The notes: generated by a model from the letters alone, not told the origin. Positions 20,922 to 35,020 are shown, counted from the first letter of the stretch. The stretch is 64,000 nucleotides of DNA from Procambarus clarkii (GCF_040958095.1 NC_091188.1:5837056-5901055); one strand, 5' to 3'. Made by a program: numbers and translations.

Positions 20922-23039
20922 ATGGCTGCCTACCTGACCTTTCTGATGGTGGTGGTGGTGGCTCTCTGCTGGACCCTCTCACCCGTTCACGCCGGTGGGT
21001 ACCCCACATGTGCCACGCTTGATATATTTATGTGTAATAAGGTTTCAAAAATTTACAACAACAACAAAAACACTTGGGCTGCAGAATGTAAATTGTGATG
21101 TATAATCGAGTCATAACAGCTTGTTCCCTCGTAACTCGATAGTAATTGGAGGACATCGTTGTAAACTGATAGGCGAGGTGGTGTTCCAGCGGGAGCTGTT
21201 CTAGGGGTAAGGTTTAGGATTACCTATGGAAAGGAAAAAGAGCTAATCCTTTCAGCAAGAGTTAGAATGTATCTACGCCTGTGCCATTTATCTGTATTTT
21301 TTTTTTTTTTTTTTTACAAAATATCAATTTACAATTTACAATTGTCAAACGACAGTTGGCTTCGTTACCGACACATAATCGGAGGGGACCCGGGTTCTAA
21401 CTGTTGGGTCAACTCGTTCTCGCACATGCTTATAGTAAATATTGACTTATTAATAAGTGCATATGTGACATACTAATTTATTGTGAATATTTGAGTTTAC
21501 CTTGAAAATCTGAATAAAAAAACACCGACCTAACCTAACCTTCTTAGTATGTTAAGATAAGCATCTTATTGCTTCTTAATTACAATTAGTACTAAACTTA
21601 TACCTATATTGATATTACAGTTTTATAAAAATAATAAAACAAAACTAAAATATTTAAATAAATTGTAAAGTAACTCATGATATTGTCAAAATTTTGTATA
21701 AAATCTCTATTGTTTAATAAAACTGAAAAAGAAATTCATAAAATTAAAAGTGGTGAACAGCAAATCGGTATGAAGAGTTAATACCTTGAAACCCAAATAT
21801 AATTTAGAATATGCCATATATGTACTTATTAATATACCAAATATTGACTAAGCAATAAGTCATATATGTACTGTCTCGTGCGAGAGCGGGTAGGTTGGAT
21901 GGGAGATGTTAGCATCATCTTTGTCTGTCATCCGTCACAGAGAACGTCAGAGGGGTGACTGCTCCAGAGCGCGGCGCCAGCCTCATCACACAACCTCCGC
22001 TAGAAAGAAGTAAGAGAAGAATCGCTGGTGGACATAACGCTTCCAAACCTGCCGTGGTAATGTTAATACACACTACCGTCTGTTGCGCCCTCTGTCTAGC
22101 TATGTGCTACAGCTTTTATATTTATCTTAAGACCTGGAAAAATAAATATTCTAACCCATTCTCCCAAAATACCTTTTTTTTTTTGTCGGGAACAGGAAGC
22201 CTGTGTAAACAGTCTCCGTGGTGTAGTGGTAAGACACTCGCCTGGCGTTCCGCGAGCGCTATGTCATGGGTTCGTATCCTGGCCGGAGAGGATTTACTGG
22301 GCGCAATTCCTTAACTGTAGCCTCTGTTTAACACAACAGTAAAATGTGTACTTGGATGAAAAAACGATTCTTCGCGGCAGGGGATCGTATTCCAGGGACC
22401 TGCCCGAAACGCTACGCGTACTATTGGCTGTACAAGAATGTAACAACTCTTGTATATATCTAAAAAAAAAAATATATATACTTTAGGCTTTCATCAAGGT
22501 CGAACTACTGAACCTACCCAGGATGCAACCCTACAACAGTTGTCTACCTTCAGTGTACCTTTGTACTGTTAAGTGAACAGAGGCATTGAATGAAATAAAA
22601 CGTGGAAGATTTAAGTCACTGGAGAGTCACTTATAAAGCTGTGATAAGGAAAAATTGCAAATAGGCACTTAATAAGGTGCAGATAGTGGCCAAAGAAAGG
22701 GTGATAATAGTAAAGGTAGTCACTTAATAAGAGGAGGTAATTATAATAATAATAATAATATTTTATGCAAGAAAATATACAGAAGCAGCGATACAGTGCA
22801 TTAATCAAAAGTTTCATAAACAATGCAGTATAAACAGCGAGTCAGCAAGAAGTGTAAAAATAAGTCCAACATCTTGTCTAATTCTTCAATAAAGAAAATA
22901 TGTATTTAGTAATGTCATTTATTGTATTAATAGTTCAGAGTGAATAATATTTTAACGTTTCTTGCAGGGAGCATTACTGAGAGCTTCAGGCAGTGTCAGC
23001 AACCGTCGTCCAACTGTGGCATTTGGTCGCAGGCGCTAG
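20922..23039 (+). CDS. Gene A2: secreted cationic prepropeptide
   Basis: Exons 20922-20994, 21941-22056 and 22968-23039, 86 residues. One extra Val codon in the signal peptide (MVVVVALCW) compared with A1. Propiece ENVRGV, processing site RSKRR, then IAGGHNASKPAV: Arg-Asp of A1 is His-Asn, caused by three C/G to T/A changes in CGCG, the pattern of decay at methylated CpG. Exon 3 is identical to A1 (ends VAFGRRR). Introns hold the same MITE and SINE as A1. All splice signals intact. Confidence 0.78.
21406..21890. mobile_element. MITE-like insertion in intron 1 of gene A2
   Basis: Copy of the element at 1867, nearly identical. Confidence 0.6.
22213..22476 (+). mobile_element. tRNA-derived SINE in intron 2 of gene A2
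   Basis: Copy of the SINE at 2675; its head reads CGCCTGGCGTT, closer to a tRNA anticodon arm than the A1 copy. Confidence 0.75.
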
Positions 23040-23129
23040 CCTCATCTCACGCAGCCCTGCAATACAGACCCACTTCATACACAGTCCCACCTACAGGCGA
23101 TGAATCACAATAACGTGGCTGAAGTATGA

Positions 23130-23271
23130 TGACCAGACCACACACTAGAAGGTGAAGGGACGACGACGTTTCGGTCCGTCCTGGACCATTCTCAATCCAC
23201 TTGAGAATGGTCCAGGACGGACCGGAACGTCGTCGTCGTCCCTTCACCTTCTAGTGTGTGTGGTCTGGTCA
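23130..23271. mobile_element. Palindromic foldback element after gene A2
   Basis: 142 bases, 91 bases after the A2 stop. One base of the left arm differs from unit 1 (TTTCGG instead of TTTGGG), which restores pairing to the consensus. Confidence 0.85.
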
Positions 23272-24281
23272 ATAGACCCACCTCTCACACAGCCCCAATT
23301 GTCTTAGATTCGCCAAACGACCTGCACCTCGTATATACACACACCCACCTCACAGACCAGCCGCACATAGCTGGTGTCGAAGTTAAATTAACAAATTAAA
23401 TTTGATCAGTGTCACTCATCCCATCCATTATGGCTACATTATGTCCATCTCAAGCATTTGATCTACTATCAACTCCAACCTTGGCTTATGGTACATTCTG
23501 GTATGTCAGCCTTGAACTGTTTTCATCTCGTATTATGTTGCAGCAAATAATGAGTGTATTTTATTTAGTAAAATACATTTCATTTTAGTTTCAAAATATT
23601 TAGAATAATCATTGATATTAATAATTCTGTAATGTATTAATCTCTGTCGTTCTTATAAACAATACCTGAGAGTATGTTTGTGTTCCTCACCATGCACTCT
23701 CCTTCCTCTGGTGTTGCTGCGAGTTCAGTAATACTCACATGGGGTATGACTAACGTTAAGGAGCACTCTCCCCTCTCCACTGGACATCAGTTGTACATCA
23801 GTTGATTGACGGTTGAGAGGCGGGACCAAAGAGCCAGAGCTCAACCCCCGCAAGCACAATTAGGTGAGGTGAGTACTGTTCCTGTTAATTCATCAGTAAG
23901 TTTATCAAAAGTCATGTTAATTTAAGAAGGTAACCATACAAACTTTAGCATATAAAATTGTATATGAATTTCACATTTATTGTGTCATCGACAATAATGT
24001 TAATGGTATTTCTACAATTTGGTTGAATAAAGCTGACGCTAAGTATGATGATACTAACGAGGTGATTCTTGCTTTAAATTTAACCCATTCATGATTTCAG
24101 CTACAAGATTAGTCCAGTTCATCCTCAGAAACGATGCCCTGCGACTTGGACTGGTCAGTAGAGAGACACTTTCCCTTCTTGCATGATCGGGGTTCGATTC
24201 TCGATGGTTCCAAGTTGTAGCACACCGAACCTCACTCCATCCTCATTTGCTAGTTCCTTGAATTCATATTCCTTACACATG

Positions 24282-24500
<219 letters not shown>

Positions 24501-24902
24501 CATACTGGCTTAGCACTTTTACCTATTAGTCACCTTACCTCGTGTGGCGCCTTATTAACTTCCTTTTCTTTCCTGTCCTTAATGATTACTCAGTAACCCG
24601 CCAAACACACACCGAAACTACGACGTTGGTACAACGTTCGAACAAGTTTTAACGCCTCCTAACCAGTTATAACAACCAATATAGCAAGTTGTAACAACGT
24701 TCTAATACGTCATAAACACGTTAAGCCAAGATGTAACAACTTTATTACAAGTTGTAACAAGCGGAAAATGGAGACAGTTTCGGTTTGTGTTTCCAGGGAA
24801 AACAGCTTTATAAGCATATAATAACAAGCTTGGCAGCAGGATGCTGCTTCTGGTAACTTTCCTTTTTAAGACTGTTCATAACCCAGTCGACAGAGCTACT
24901 GC

Positions 24903-25003
24903 GTCACACACACGTGGGGTCCTCACACACACGTGGGGTCCTCACACACACGTGGGGTCCTCACACACACGTGGGGTCCTCACACTCGCGTGGGGTCCTC
25001 ACG
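24903..25003. repeat. 19-bp minisatellite (ACACGTGGGGTCCTCAC)
   Basis: Five to six copies, as in unit 1. Confidence 0.95.
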
Positions 25004-26106
25004 GTCCTCCCCGAGACCCATGCAGTCCAGGTATATGGAATATAATAACAATATTATTCACTTGAGCAGGGGTAGGCTTTAGCATGTTTATCTCTGAGAG
25101 AAACACATACATATTTAGCCGTAAGATTCACACTGATGTTATGAGGAGATAATATGAGAGGCTACCGAGGTTAATTAGAACGTGAGAACGGCATGACTCG
25201 ACTGGCCCATGTCTGCCTCAGCCTGACAACCGACGTCATGCTTATGTCTGCCTCAGCCTGACTCCAGCCGGCTCATGTCTGCCTGAGCCTGACTCCAACC
25301 GGCTCATGTCTGCCTCAACCTATATACCACGGTAAATAATGTCTCAGGATTTCACTAATATATTACAAAGATTGTTACACATTTACAATAGAATTAGTAA
25401 AACTATTCGGCAATTAATAAGTTTATTCATGTAGCCAATGGCGGTAAATGCAACGTTTGCATTTCCAACCAATTGCTACCTATGTTTAAAAGCTCGAAAT
25501 TACACGAAGTTAACAAACCTTAGACCACACACGGGACAAGCTGCACAATAGTCTCCTGAAGGTGCATGAGACTAACACCTTCACACGTTATTGCATTATG
25601 TCAGTGAAAGGAATCCTTCACTCTCAGCACAACTGTATTATCCTCGATACTTGATTGAGTGACAACAACTGTATTATTCCTGCAACTGCAGAGGACTGGT
25701 AGTGTCATCATTATCACATATGAAAGTGACAGTTGTACCGAGAACACAAACAAGACTGGCAGTATGACCCGCAGTACACCCACCCGCGAGCTACACCCGC
25801 AGTACATCCACCCGCGAGCTACACCATTAAAAACACCACGAAGGGGCCGCCACCTCAGCTTCAGCGCGAGGCGCTAACCTAGGCCCTAACTCCATCTCAC
25901 CTCATTAGTTTCGTGGATCTAACTTACATTTTGTCCAAAGGATTTTAAATATGACGTGAACAAAGATCCAAAATTAGTTATTATTAATATTATGAACAAT
26001 ATCATTAATGCAACATCTATTGTCGTTTTATTTTCATATCCTTTAAGTGCAAAACAATACTTGTAATTATGACAATATTAAAAATAGGCTCTTATTGTAA
26101 TGTTTG

Positions 26107-26336
26107 TGGAGGAGACACAGCTGTGTGTGTTGGTGGGGGAGACACAGCTGTGTGTGTTGGTGGGGGAGACACAGCTGTGTGTGTTGGTGGGGGAGACACA
26201 GCTGTGTGTGTTGGTGGGGGAGACACAGCTGTGTGTGTTGGTGGGGGAGACACAGCTGTGTGTGTTAGTGAGGGAGATACAGCTGTGTGTGTTGGTGGGG
26301 GAGACACAGCTGTGTGTGTTGGTGGGGGAGACACGG
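26107..26336. repeat. 27-bp minisatellite
   Basis: Nine copies, same variants in the same order as unit 1 (including the GTTAGTGAGGGAGATAC variant). Confidence 0.95.
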
Positions 26337-28059
26337 CACCAGTCACATGTGTAACTGGTGCAGAAGTCTATGTCGAAGGCTTTCTGACAATCCAAAAATA
26401 ACAGTCGGCCCTCGCTTCTAGAGAGAAATGAAGAGAAATATGTCATTTCTCCAGTTACAGGAAGAACCCGAGGATAACTAGTCTTCAAGACAGTTACAGG
26501 TAGAACCAGAGGATAACCAATTCACACGACACATTGAAAGTACAATATTTGACTTTCAGTTAGAAGCACAATTTCACGAATTGTTATAAAGGGTCTAAAA
26601 TGTACTTAAGAATGTACTCACATGAATATTATGGGACAGTTTTTGGGTCAGAATTTACATCATATAATTGGATTAGTATCGCAAAGTCGGCGACAGAAAG
26701 CTTATTAGCCTCTTGGAAGTCGTCCAACTCAGCGACAGGTAGTCCCCAAGATGCAGCCCACAACAGCTGGCTAACTCCCTGGTGTACCTATTGCTGCTAG
26801 ATGAATGGGGGGCATCAGGAGGTAGGAAAAGGGACCAAAACATGCCGTCCTGGCCTGGCCGGATCGAATATTAAACTGTTGGCCGATTCCACTGTTCACT
26901 GCTCTAAAATGCCATGTTACAAATATATATTTTTTTATTGTAACAATGTACAATTTCATATCAATATCTGTACTCAACCTTTTGTACGGGGTAAAACGAA
27001 GACGAGATGGAAGAAAACAAATGGAAGATAGTAAGAAAAAGATTCATAGATCGTTTCATCTCAATAAAGTTGTGGGAAGCTGTAAGTCACACTAATGAGG
27101 TAATAATGCCCGCGGGTGGTGAGAGTGAACCAGCAAACGAACAGAGGATGAAGGAACACCAGAAAACTGAGCGGCTCTGTGAACCACAAACAAAAATAAA
27201 CGTTGACAGGAAACAATGATGATCGCGCTCACTCGCGCCCTCTCCATATTGCTTACATTACGAGAGAGAAAACAAAAGAGAGTCGGGTGAGTGAATATAA
27301 GCACCAGACAAGACCTCAGAAAACAGGAAAAATTTTGCCGGTAGTAACAAATGAAACCTCGAGACTCAAGGAGTGAAACGAGTTTTTCCACCTACTGACG
27401 TCCATGGTAAGACATTTAAGCACATGACCAGCCAGCACAGTACAGGTAGAGACGCCAGTGAAGCCGGCAGGTCGCTCCCCACACACACAGACCAAAGTGT
27501 GGCATCAAAACTTGACTAGCAACGATAAAAGGTAAACTATACTTTTTAAAACCTTCGTGCATACATATTTTTCTTTTTAGTAGCACTATTTTTCCTTTTT
27601 AGTGGTTGGTCAGTAGGGCAGTGTGCCAGTGTTAAGAGCATACCTCAAAGTAGATGCTCCTCGCTAGGCTCCCCTGGAGCACGACGTCCACGCTCCGGGG
27701 GCCGCCACGACCGCTCGTGGCCTCACCTTAAGAAATTAACTTTTCCCGGTGTTGGACGACACTGGGCAAGTGGCTCGTGGTCTGCCCGGGTCTCTTACTT
27801 GAACACAACGTATTATATACAAAGTGTTAACCTAACCAGCAACGAATGCAGCCATGCAACCCACCTAACCTCTCCTGCCGATGCATGGATAATGGGGATA
27901 TTTGTGTACCATTACTTTTCATAGTACTTTGTAATTTGTACGTTGAGGACCTTAACGAACGGAATGAGACGTATTAGTTGAGAGGAGAGGTTGTAATGTT
28001 ATTGGTGCTTGCATCCTGCAACACAGCCTTGATGTGGTAGACGTACAAGCATCTTGAAC

Positions 28060-28370
28060 CACAGATGGTATGCGGTAGATGTGCCTGCGTCCTGCACCAC
28101 AGGTATTATGAGGTAGACGTGCCTGCGTCCAGTACCACAGGTGTTATGAGGTAGAAGTGTCTGCGCCCTGTACCACAGGTGTTATGAGGTAGACGTGCCT
28201 GCGTCCTGTACCACAGGTGTTATGAGGTAGAAGTGTCTGCGCCCTGTACCACAGGTGTTATGAGGTAGACGTGCCTGCGTCTTGTACCACAGGTGTTATG
28301 AGGTAGACGTGCCTGCGTCCTGCACCACAGGTGTTATGAGGAAGACGCGCCTGCGTCTTGCACCAAAGGT
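28060..28370. repeat. About 38-bp minisatellite
   Basis: Same array as at 8519. Confidence 0.9.
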
Positions 28371-28583
28371 GCTATGTAGTAGAAGTGCTCGTATTGTACA
28401 CCACAGGTAATACGAGGTAAGCATGCTTGCGTCCTTTTCCTTATGTATTTTGTCGTAAATGTGCTTGCATCCCACACCAAACGTATTATGTGGTAAGCGA
28501 GCTTGTGTCCTGCACCACAAGTATTAAGAGATGAAGGTGCTTGGCTCCTGTACCATATGTATTGTGGTAATTGTGCTTGCACA

Positions 28584-28828
28584 GCCGGCGGCTGAGCGGA
28601 CAGAACACTGGTCCCGTGATCCTGTGGTCCCGGGTTCGTCCCCGGGCGCCGGCGAGAAACAATAGGCGAAGTTTCTTTTACCCTGATGTCCCTGTTACCT
28701 AGCAGTAAATAGGTACCTGGGAGTTAGTCAGCTGTCACGGGCTGCTTCCTGGGGGTGGAGGCTTGGTCGAGGACCGGGCCGCGGGGACACTAAAGCCCCG
28801 AAATCATCGGAAGATAACCTCAAGATAG
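28584..28828 (+). mobile_element. tRNA-derived SINE upstream of gene B2
   Basis: Copy of the element at 9036, with the same GCCGGCG acceptor stem and GGGTTCGTCCCC B box. Confidence 0.8.
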
Positions 28829-29200
28829 CCACCTGCACCATGTGTTAAGAGGTAGACGCACTCTCATACTACACTACAGGTGTGATGAGTTAGACCTGTG
28901 GTGCAGCCGGACGCGCAACAGGTCCTGTGAGGATGACGTGGTTTTGTCTTGCATCATAGGTGTTATAAGGTTGAGGTGCTCACATCTCATAATTGAAGGA
29001 TCACAGACTACATAGTGAACGTCTCATTCGAACTCCGAACTTGCAACAAACGAGGCAATGGCTCTTTTTACCATTGTGGCATCTGTGATGAATAAATGCA
29101 TTTCACCTGATTATTACTCACACTACATACGATCATTTTCTTAAATATCTCTGATTATTTTATATTACCTGACTCATATAAATGATTCCACAGGTGAAGG

Positions 29201-30168
29201 ATGATGACTGGCTGGGTGACCTTCCTGGCGTGGGTGGTTGTGTTGCTGCTCTGTGGCGCTCCCTCACCGGCTCTGTCTGGTAGCTACCCTAATGCACCTG
29301 TCCTCTTATATGTTGCCGTAATATAGCAACAAAAGTTATAACCATACGATATACATCTGTTTTCAAATCTTACAAAAATTTATATTGTAATATAAATGAT
29401 AAATGAATAAATGTAGATAAATGATAAATGGTAAATGTAGATTTATATTAGCTTTCCACCGTAACACTGATGTCTCCTGCTCCCAGACGAGCCGCAGGAG
29501 ACCACAGGTGATCGCACTTGTCAAATCTTTTTCTCTCTCTTCCTTACAGAGAGCGTCGGGCGGCCGGGTGTTCCTGGAGGCAGCGCCAGGCTGGCCAGAC
29601 ACGCCCAGTTCGGTAGTTTTGGTGCACGTGGAAGTGGTAGTTTTGGTGGAGGTTTTGGTGCACGTGGAAGTGGTAGTTTTGGTGGAGGTTTTGGTGCACG
29701 TGGTTCAGGTGGACGAAATGCCTTCTACCCGAGCGCGGTATTATTGCAGTGTCATTCTTGTAGACATATATTATTGACTATGATACAAGGGGGGGGGGGG
29801 TTAGCCCAATGTTTCTAGCACGAATCTTTTCTATGCTTTTAATGTTCTTCACTCAAGAAGGAAGTTCAAAAATAAACTCTCCAAAGTTCCTTTTACAATC
29901 TTATACTGTTTGCCGCTATACAGGAGAGTGAATGATGGACTGTAATGGAAAACACAAATGATGCAAGGTTAAAAATTTGTTGAAATATCGCCTATGAAAT
30001 TGATATTATTATTGTTATCATCTCCATGCACTGTTAGTATGTTTAAGGATTTGATCTTTTCATGTGTGTTTATTTTCTTTCCAGGGAGCGGCATTTACTT
30101 CTTGGTCAGGCAGAAATTCCTTTTGGAGACCTCGAACCAGATTTGGGCTATCCGGGCGATTCTTTTGA
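29201..30168 (+). CDS. Gene B2: glycine-rich secreted prepropeptide
   Basis: Exons 29201-29279, 29550-29737 and 30085-30168, 116 residues. Signal peptide as B1 except Cys-Gly-Ala for Cys-Asp-Ala. Processing site RLAR, then HAQFGS and two full FGARGSGSFGGG repeats: exactly 36 bases fewer than B1, so the frame is kept. Junction GGRNAFYPSA to GAAFTSWSGRN and C-terminus ending GLSGRFF, as B1. Poly(A) signals at 30499 and 30509. Confidence 0.82.
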
Positions 30169-30194
30169 CAATGGTACAGGGGTTAACTTCACTT

Positions 30195-30426
30195 CACCTG
30201 GCTGATGGCGTCACCTGGCTGATGACGTCACCTGGCTGATGGCGTCACCTGGCTGATGGCGTCACCTGGCTGATGACGTCACCTGGCTGATGGCGTCACC
30301 TGGCTGATGGCGTCACCTGACTGATGACGTCACCTGCCTGATGGCGTCACCTGGCTGATGGCGTCACCTGGCTGAGGGCATCACCTGGCTGATGGCGTCA
30401 CCTTCCTGAGGGCATCACCTGGCTAA
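30195..30426. repeat. 17-bp minisatellite in the 3'UTR of gene B2
   Basis: Same array as unit 1, including three TGACGTCA copies. Confidence 0.92.
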
Positions 30427-30498
30427 TGACATATACTCAACACTTGCGGAGTTCAGAACAAGCAAAACTCCTCCAACATTGCATTTTCTATATATATA

Positions 30499-30514
30499 AA
30501 TAAAACATAATAAA
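30499..30514 (+). terminator. Tandem poly(A) signals of gene B2
   Basis: Two AATAAA motifs ten bases apart, then a GT-rich stretch. Confidence 0.6.
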
Positions 30515-30574
30515 ACGATACATTTCCCGTTTCTTTATTTGTGGTGAAGGTGGACCTGCCGGAGGGCGCCGCTG

Positions 30575-30780
30575 TTAGGCCAGTGTACTGTTGTTAGGCC
30601 AGAGTACTGTTGATAGGCCAGAGTACTGTTGATAGCCCAGAGTACTCTTGTTAGGCCAGAGTACTGTTGATAGGCCAGAGTACTGTTGTTAGGCCAGAGT
30701 ACTGTTGTTAGGCCAGAGTACTGTTGATAGCCCAGAGTACTGTTGATAGGCAAGAGTACGGTTGTTAGGCCAGAGTACTG
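30575..30780. repeat. 19-bp minisatellite (short array)
   Basis: About eleven copies, against about sixty in unit 1. Confidence 0.95.
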
Positions 30781-31006
30781 TATCTAGTACACAAGGCAAC
30801 TATGAATTGTCCCCACAGTCTCATAAGCGTCAAATTTTAAGTGGTTTTGTCGAACCAAAAGCTATAGACGACAGGGTCAAACGTCCACCACGGAGGATCA
30901 ATATTATGGAACTTATACTATCATAAAGCAATTGGAATATGACGCTGTGATCTATAGCGTATATATTGACGTGCGTTAAGTGTGAGGACAGGAGTCTTTA
31001 TCACAC
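30781..31006 (+). promoter_or_regulatory. Unique block with candidate TATA-like motif
   Basis: Same as 12213-12445; TATATAT at 30960. Candidate region for the unlocated gene A3 first exon. Confidence 0.2.
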
Positions 31007-32420
31007 GTGTGTCTATATCAAGAGACAAGAGGCACTGAACTGCAGGCCAGTGTCCTTAACTTGTATACCATGCAAGGTGATAGAGAAGATTGTGAGAAAA
31101 ACCTAGTAACACATCTGGAGAGAAGAGTCTTCGTGACAACCCATCAACATGGGTTTAGGGAGGGTAAATCTTGCCTTACAGGCTTGATAGAATTCTACGA
31201 TCAGGTGACAAAGATTAAGCAAGAAAGAGAAGGATGGGCGGACTGCATTTTTTTGGACTGTTGGAAAGCCTTTGACACAGTACCCCATAAAAGGTTGATG
31301 CATAAGCTGGAGAAACAGGCAGGAGTAACTGGTAGGGCGCTCCAGTGGATAAGGGAGTACCTAAGCAATAGGAAGCTGAGAGTTACAGTGAGGGGTGAGA
31401 CCTCAGAATGGCGTGAAATCACCAGTGGAGTCTCACAGGGCTCTGTACTTGGACCTATCCTGTTTCTGATATACGTAAATGATCTCCCAGAGGGTATAGA
31501 CTCATTCCTCTCAATGTTTGCTGACGACGCCAAAATTGTGAGAAGGATTAAGACAGAGGAGGACAGCTTGAGGCTTCAAGAAGACCTGGACAAGCTGCAG
31601 GAATGGTCGAACAAATGGTTGTTAGAGTTTAACCCAAGCAAATGTAATGTAATGACGATAGGGGTGGGAAGCAGGTGACCAGATACAAGGTATCATTTGG
31701 GAGATGAAATACTTCAAGAGTCAGAGAGAGAGAGAAAGACCTAGGGGTTGATATCACGCCAAACCTGTCCCCTGAAGCTAATATCAAGAGGATAACATCA
31801 GCAGCATATGCCAGGTTGGCTAACATAAGAACGGTCTTTAGAAACTTGTGTAAGGAATCTTTCAGAACATTATATACAACATATGTCAGACCAATCCTGG
31901 AGTATGCGGCTCCAGCATGGAGTCCATATCTAGTCAAGCATAAGACTAAACTGGAAAAGGTTCAAAGGTTTGCCACCAGACTAGTACTCGAGCAGAGAGG
32001 TATGAGCTACGAGGAGAGATTACGGGAATTAAACCTCACTTCGTTGGAAGACAGAAGAGTTACGGGGGACATGATCACCACATTCAAGATTCTCAAGGGA
32101 ATTGACAGGGTTGATAAAGACAGGCTATTTAACACAAGGGGCACACGCACTAGGGGACACAGGTGGAAACTGAGTGCCCAAATGAGCCACAGAGATATTA
32201 GAAAGAACTTTTTTAGTGTCAGAGTGGTTGACAAATGGAATGCATTAGGAAGTGATGTGGTGGAGGCTGACTCCATACACAGTTTCAAGTGTAGATATGA
32301 TAGAGCCCAATAGGCTCAGGAACCTGTACAACTGTTGATTGACGGTTAAGAGGCGGGACCAAAGAGCCGGAGCTCAACCCCCGCAAGCACAACTAGGTGA
32401 GTAACTAGGTGAGTACACGT
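31007..32420 (+). mobile_element. CR1/Jockey-group LINE, 5'-truncated
   Basis: Same insertion as at 12446. Reverse-transcriptase frame open to GVGSR near 31678, frame break in the GA-rich run near 31720, then open from 31816 to CRYDRAQ-stop at 32313 (no stop in LEKVQRF here). Double AACTAGGTGAGT tail. Confidence 0.92.
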
Positions 32421-32449
32421 CTCAATAACGTGATGATGTTCATTAAGAA

Positions 32450-33790
32450 CCTGGTGGTGTTCAGTGACATGGCGGTGTTCAGTGATGACCTGTGGTGTTC
32501 AGTGATGACCTGGCGGTGTTCAGTGATGACCTGTGGTGTTCAGTGATGACCTGGTGGTGTTCAGTGATGACCTGGTGGTGTTCAGTGATGACCTGGTGGT
32601 GTTCAGTGACCTGGTGATGTTCAGTGATGACCTGGTGGTGTTCAGTGATGAGCTGGTGGTGTTCAGTGACCTGGTGATGTTCAGTGATGACCTGTGGTGT
32701 TCAGTGATGCCCTGGCGGTGTTCAGTGATGACCTGTGGTGTTCAGTGATGACCTGGCGGTGTTCAGTGATGACCTGTGGTGTTCAATGATGACCTGGTGG
32801 TGTTCAGTGACCTGGTGATGTTCAGTGATGACCTGTGGTGTTCAGTGATGACCTGGCGGTGTTCAGTGATGACCTGTGGTGTTCAGTGATGACCTGGTGG
32901 TGTTCAGTGATGACCTGGTGATGTTCAGTGATGACCTGGTGGTGTTCAGTGACCTGGTGATGTTCAGTGATGACCTGGTGGTGTTCAGTGACCTGGTGGT
33001 GTTCAGTGACCTGGTGGTGTTCAGTGATGACCTGGTGGTGTTCAGTGACCTGGTGGTGTTCAGTGATGACCTGGTGGTGTTCAGTGATCTGGCGGTGTTC
33101 AGTGACCTGGCGGTGTTCAGTGACGACCTGGCGGTGTTCAGTGACGACCTGGTGGTGTTCAGTGATCTGGCGGTGTTCAGTGACCTGGCGGTGTTCAGTG
33201 ACGACCTGGCGGTGTTCAGTGACGACCTGGCGGTGTTCAGTGACTTGCTGGTGTTCAGCGACCTGGTGGTGTTCAGTGATGACCTGGTGGTGTTCAGTGC
33301 CCTGGTGGTGTTCAGTGATGACCTGGTGGTGTTCAGTGATGACCTGGTGGTGTTCAGTGACCTGGTGGTGTTCAGTGACCTGGTGGTGTTCAGTGATGAC
33401 CTGGTGGTGTTCAGTGATGACCTGGTGGTGTTCAGTGACCTGGTGGTGTTCAGTGACCTGGTGGTGTTAAGTGATGACCTGGTGGTGTTCAGTGACCTGG
33501 TGGTGTTCAGTGACCTGGTGGTGTTCAGTGATGACCTGGTGGTGTTCAGTGATGACCTGGTGGTGTTCAGTGATGACCTGGTGGTGTTCAGTGATGACCT
33601 GGTGGTGTTCAGTGATGACCTGGTGGTGTTCAGTGATGACCTGGTGGTGTTCAGTGATGACCTGGTGGTGTTCAGTGACGACTTGGTGGTGTTCAGTGAT
33701 GACCTGGTGGTGTTCAGTGATGAACTGGTGGTGTTCAGTGACCTGGTGGTGTTCAGCGACCTGATGGTGTTCAGTGTGTTCAGTGACCTG
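32450..33790. repeat. 18/21-bp minisatellite, 1.3 kb
   Basis: Mostly the 21-base form (GTGATGACCTGGTGGTGTTCA type units) with fewer 9-base inserts than unit 1, so the two arrays expanded independently. Confidence 0.97.
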
Positions 33791-34029
33791 GAGATGAAAA
33801 ACATTTTTTTTAGTAACACTCAAAAAGCTCTTGGGACATATAGGCCCCTTAATACCTTACATCCAAAACAAGGTGATGGGAAATTCCCTGAGAAAGAAGA
33901 TAATAGAATATCCGGTGAGACGAACACCAGCGAAGGTTAATGAACAACAAATATTGCCTCACAAACTTTATATAATTCTGGGACTGAGAGACAGAGATCA
34001 GACGAGACAAAGATCAGATCTAGACAAGT

Positions 34030-34929
34030 GATCTCCCAGAAGGAATGTACTACTTTCTCTCGATGTTTGCTGATAATGCATCAATATAAAGAGGAAACAT
34101 ATAGTGGAGAAGTATAATAAGCTACACGATGACCTGGAAAAATTTAAAAAACGCGGTCCCTAAAAAGTGGCTACTAGACTTTAACTAAGGCAAGTGTAAA
34201 TTAATGTTGAGGCAACATGAAACCAGATGCAAAGTATCAAGAATCGAATATAGAAAAATCCTGGAGAGTTGATATGATATCATTAGCTGCACCTGCAAGA
34301 CTGACCAACATAAAAACTTCCATCAGAAACCAAAATACAGATTGATTTAGGACCCTGCATACCACATACCTGCATACCACATACCTGCATACCACATACC
34401 TGCATACCACATACCTGCATACCACATACCTGCATACCACATACTTGCATACCACATACACATCACACCAATCAGGTTTGGAGTATGTGGCGAGCGCATG
34501 AGGCGGTTATATCGTTAAACACGCACACACTCACAAACTCCAGAGGCATACCGGATAGATAAATCGAAGAGTTGATAGAGATGAATTATGAGAAAATAGA
34601 GGAATTAATCTACAACTGTAAAGTCAGAAGAGTTAGGTAAGATATTTTTCCAATAAATGTCTCATTGACAGTGACGAGGTAGAGACAAGGACAGATACTT
34701 GGAATTGGTGCTACACAAACACAGGGGGACACAGCTCGAAACCAAGTACCCAAACAAGAAAGGCAAACAATTGAAATAATTTTTCATTGTCGGAAACAGT
34801 AAACAGAAGGAATGGGAAAAAAAGTAAAATAATGTATGCGAAGTCTGTTCACTGCTTCAAATGAATATACGACATGTGAGATGCATGACGAATGAGTTGA
34901 ATCTTAATGAGTGAACGCACAATTAGGCG

Positions 34930-34932
<3 letters not shown>
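34030..34932 (+). mobile_element. Old degraded LINE remnant
   Basis: Copy of 16880-17824; ends in CACAATTAGGCGAGTAC. Confidence 0.7.
34355..34457. repeat. 15-bp minisatellite (CATACCACATACCTG)
   Basis: Seven copies. Confidence 0.95.

Positions 34933-35018
<86 letters not shown>
34933..35018. repeat. (AC)n microsatellite
   Basis: About 43 dinucleotides, bridging one LINE tail and the 5' end of the next LINE fragment. Confidence 0.98.
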
Positions 35019-35020
<2 letters not shown>

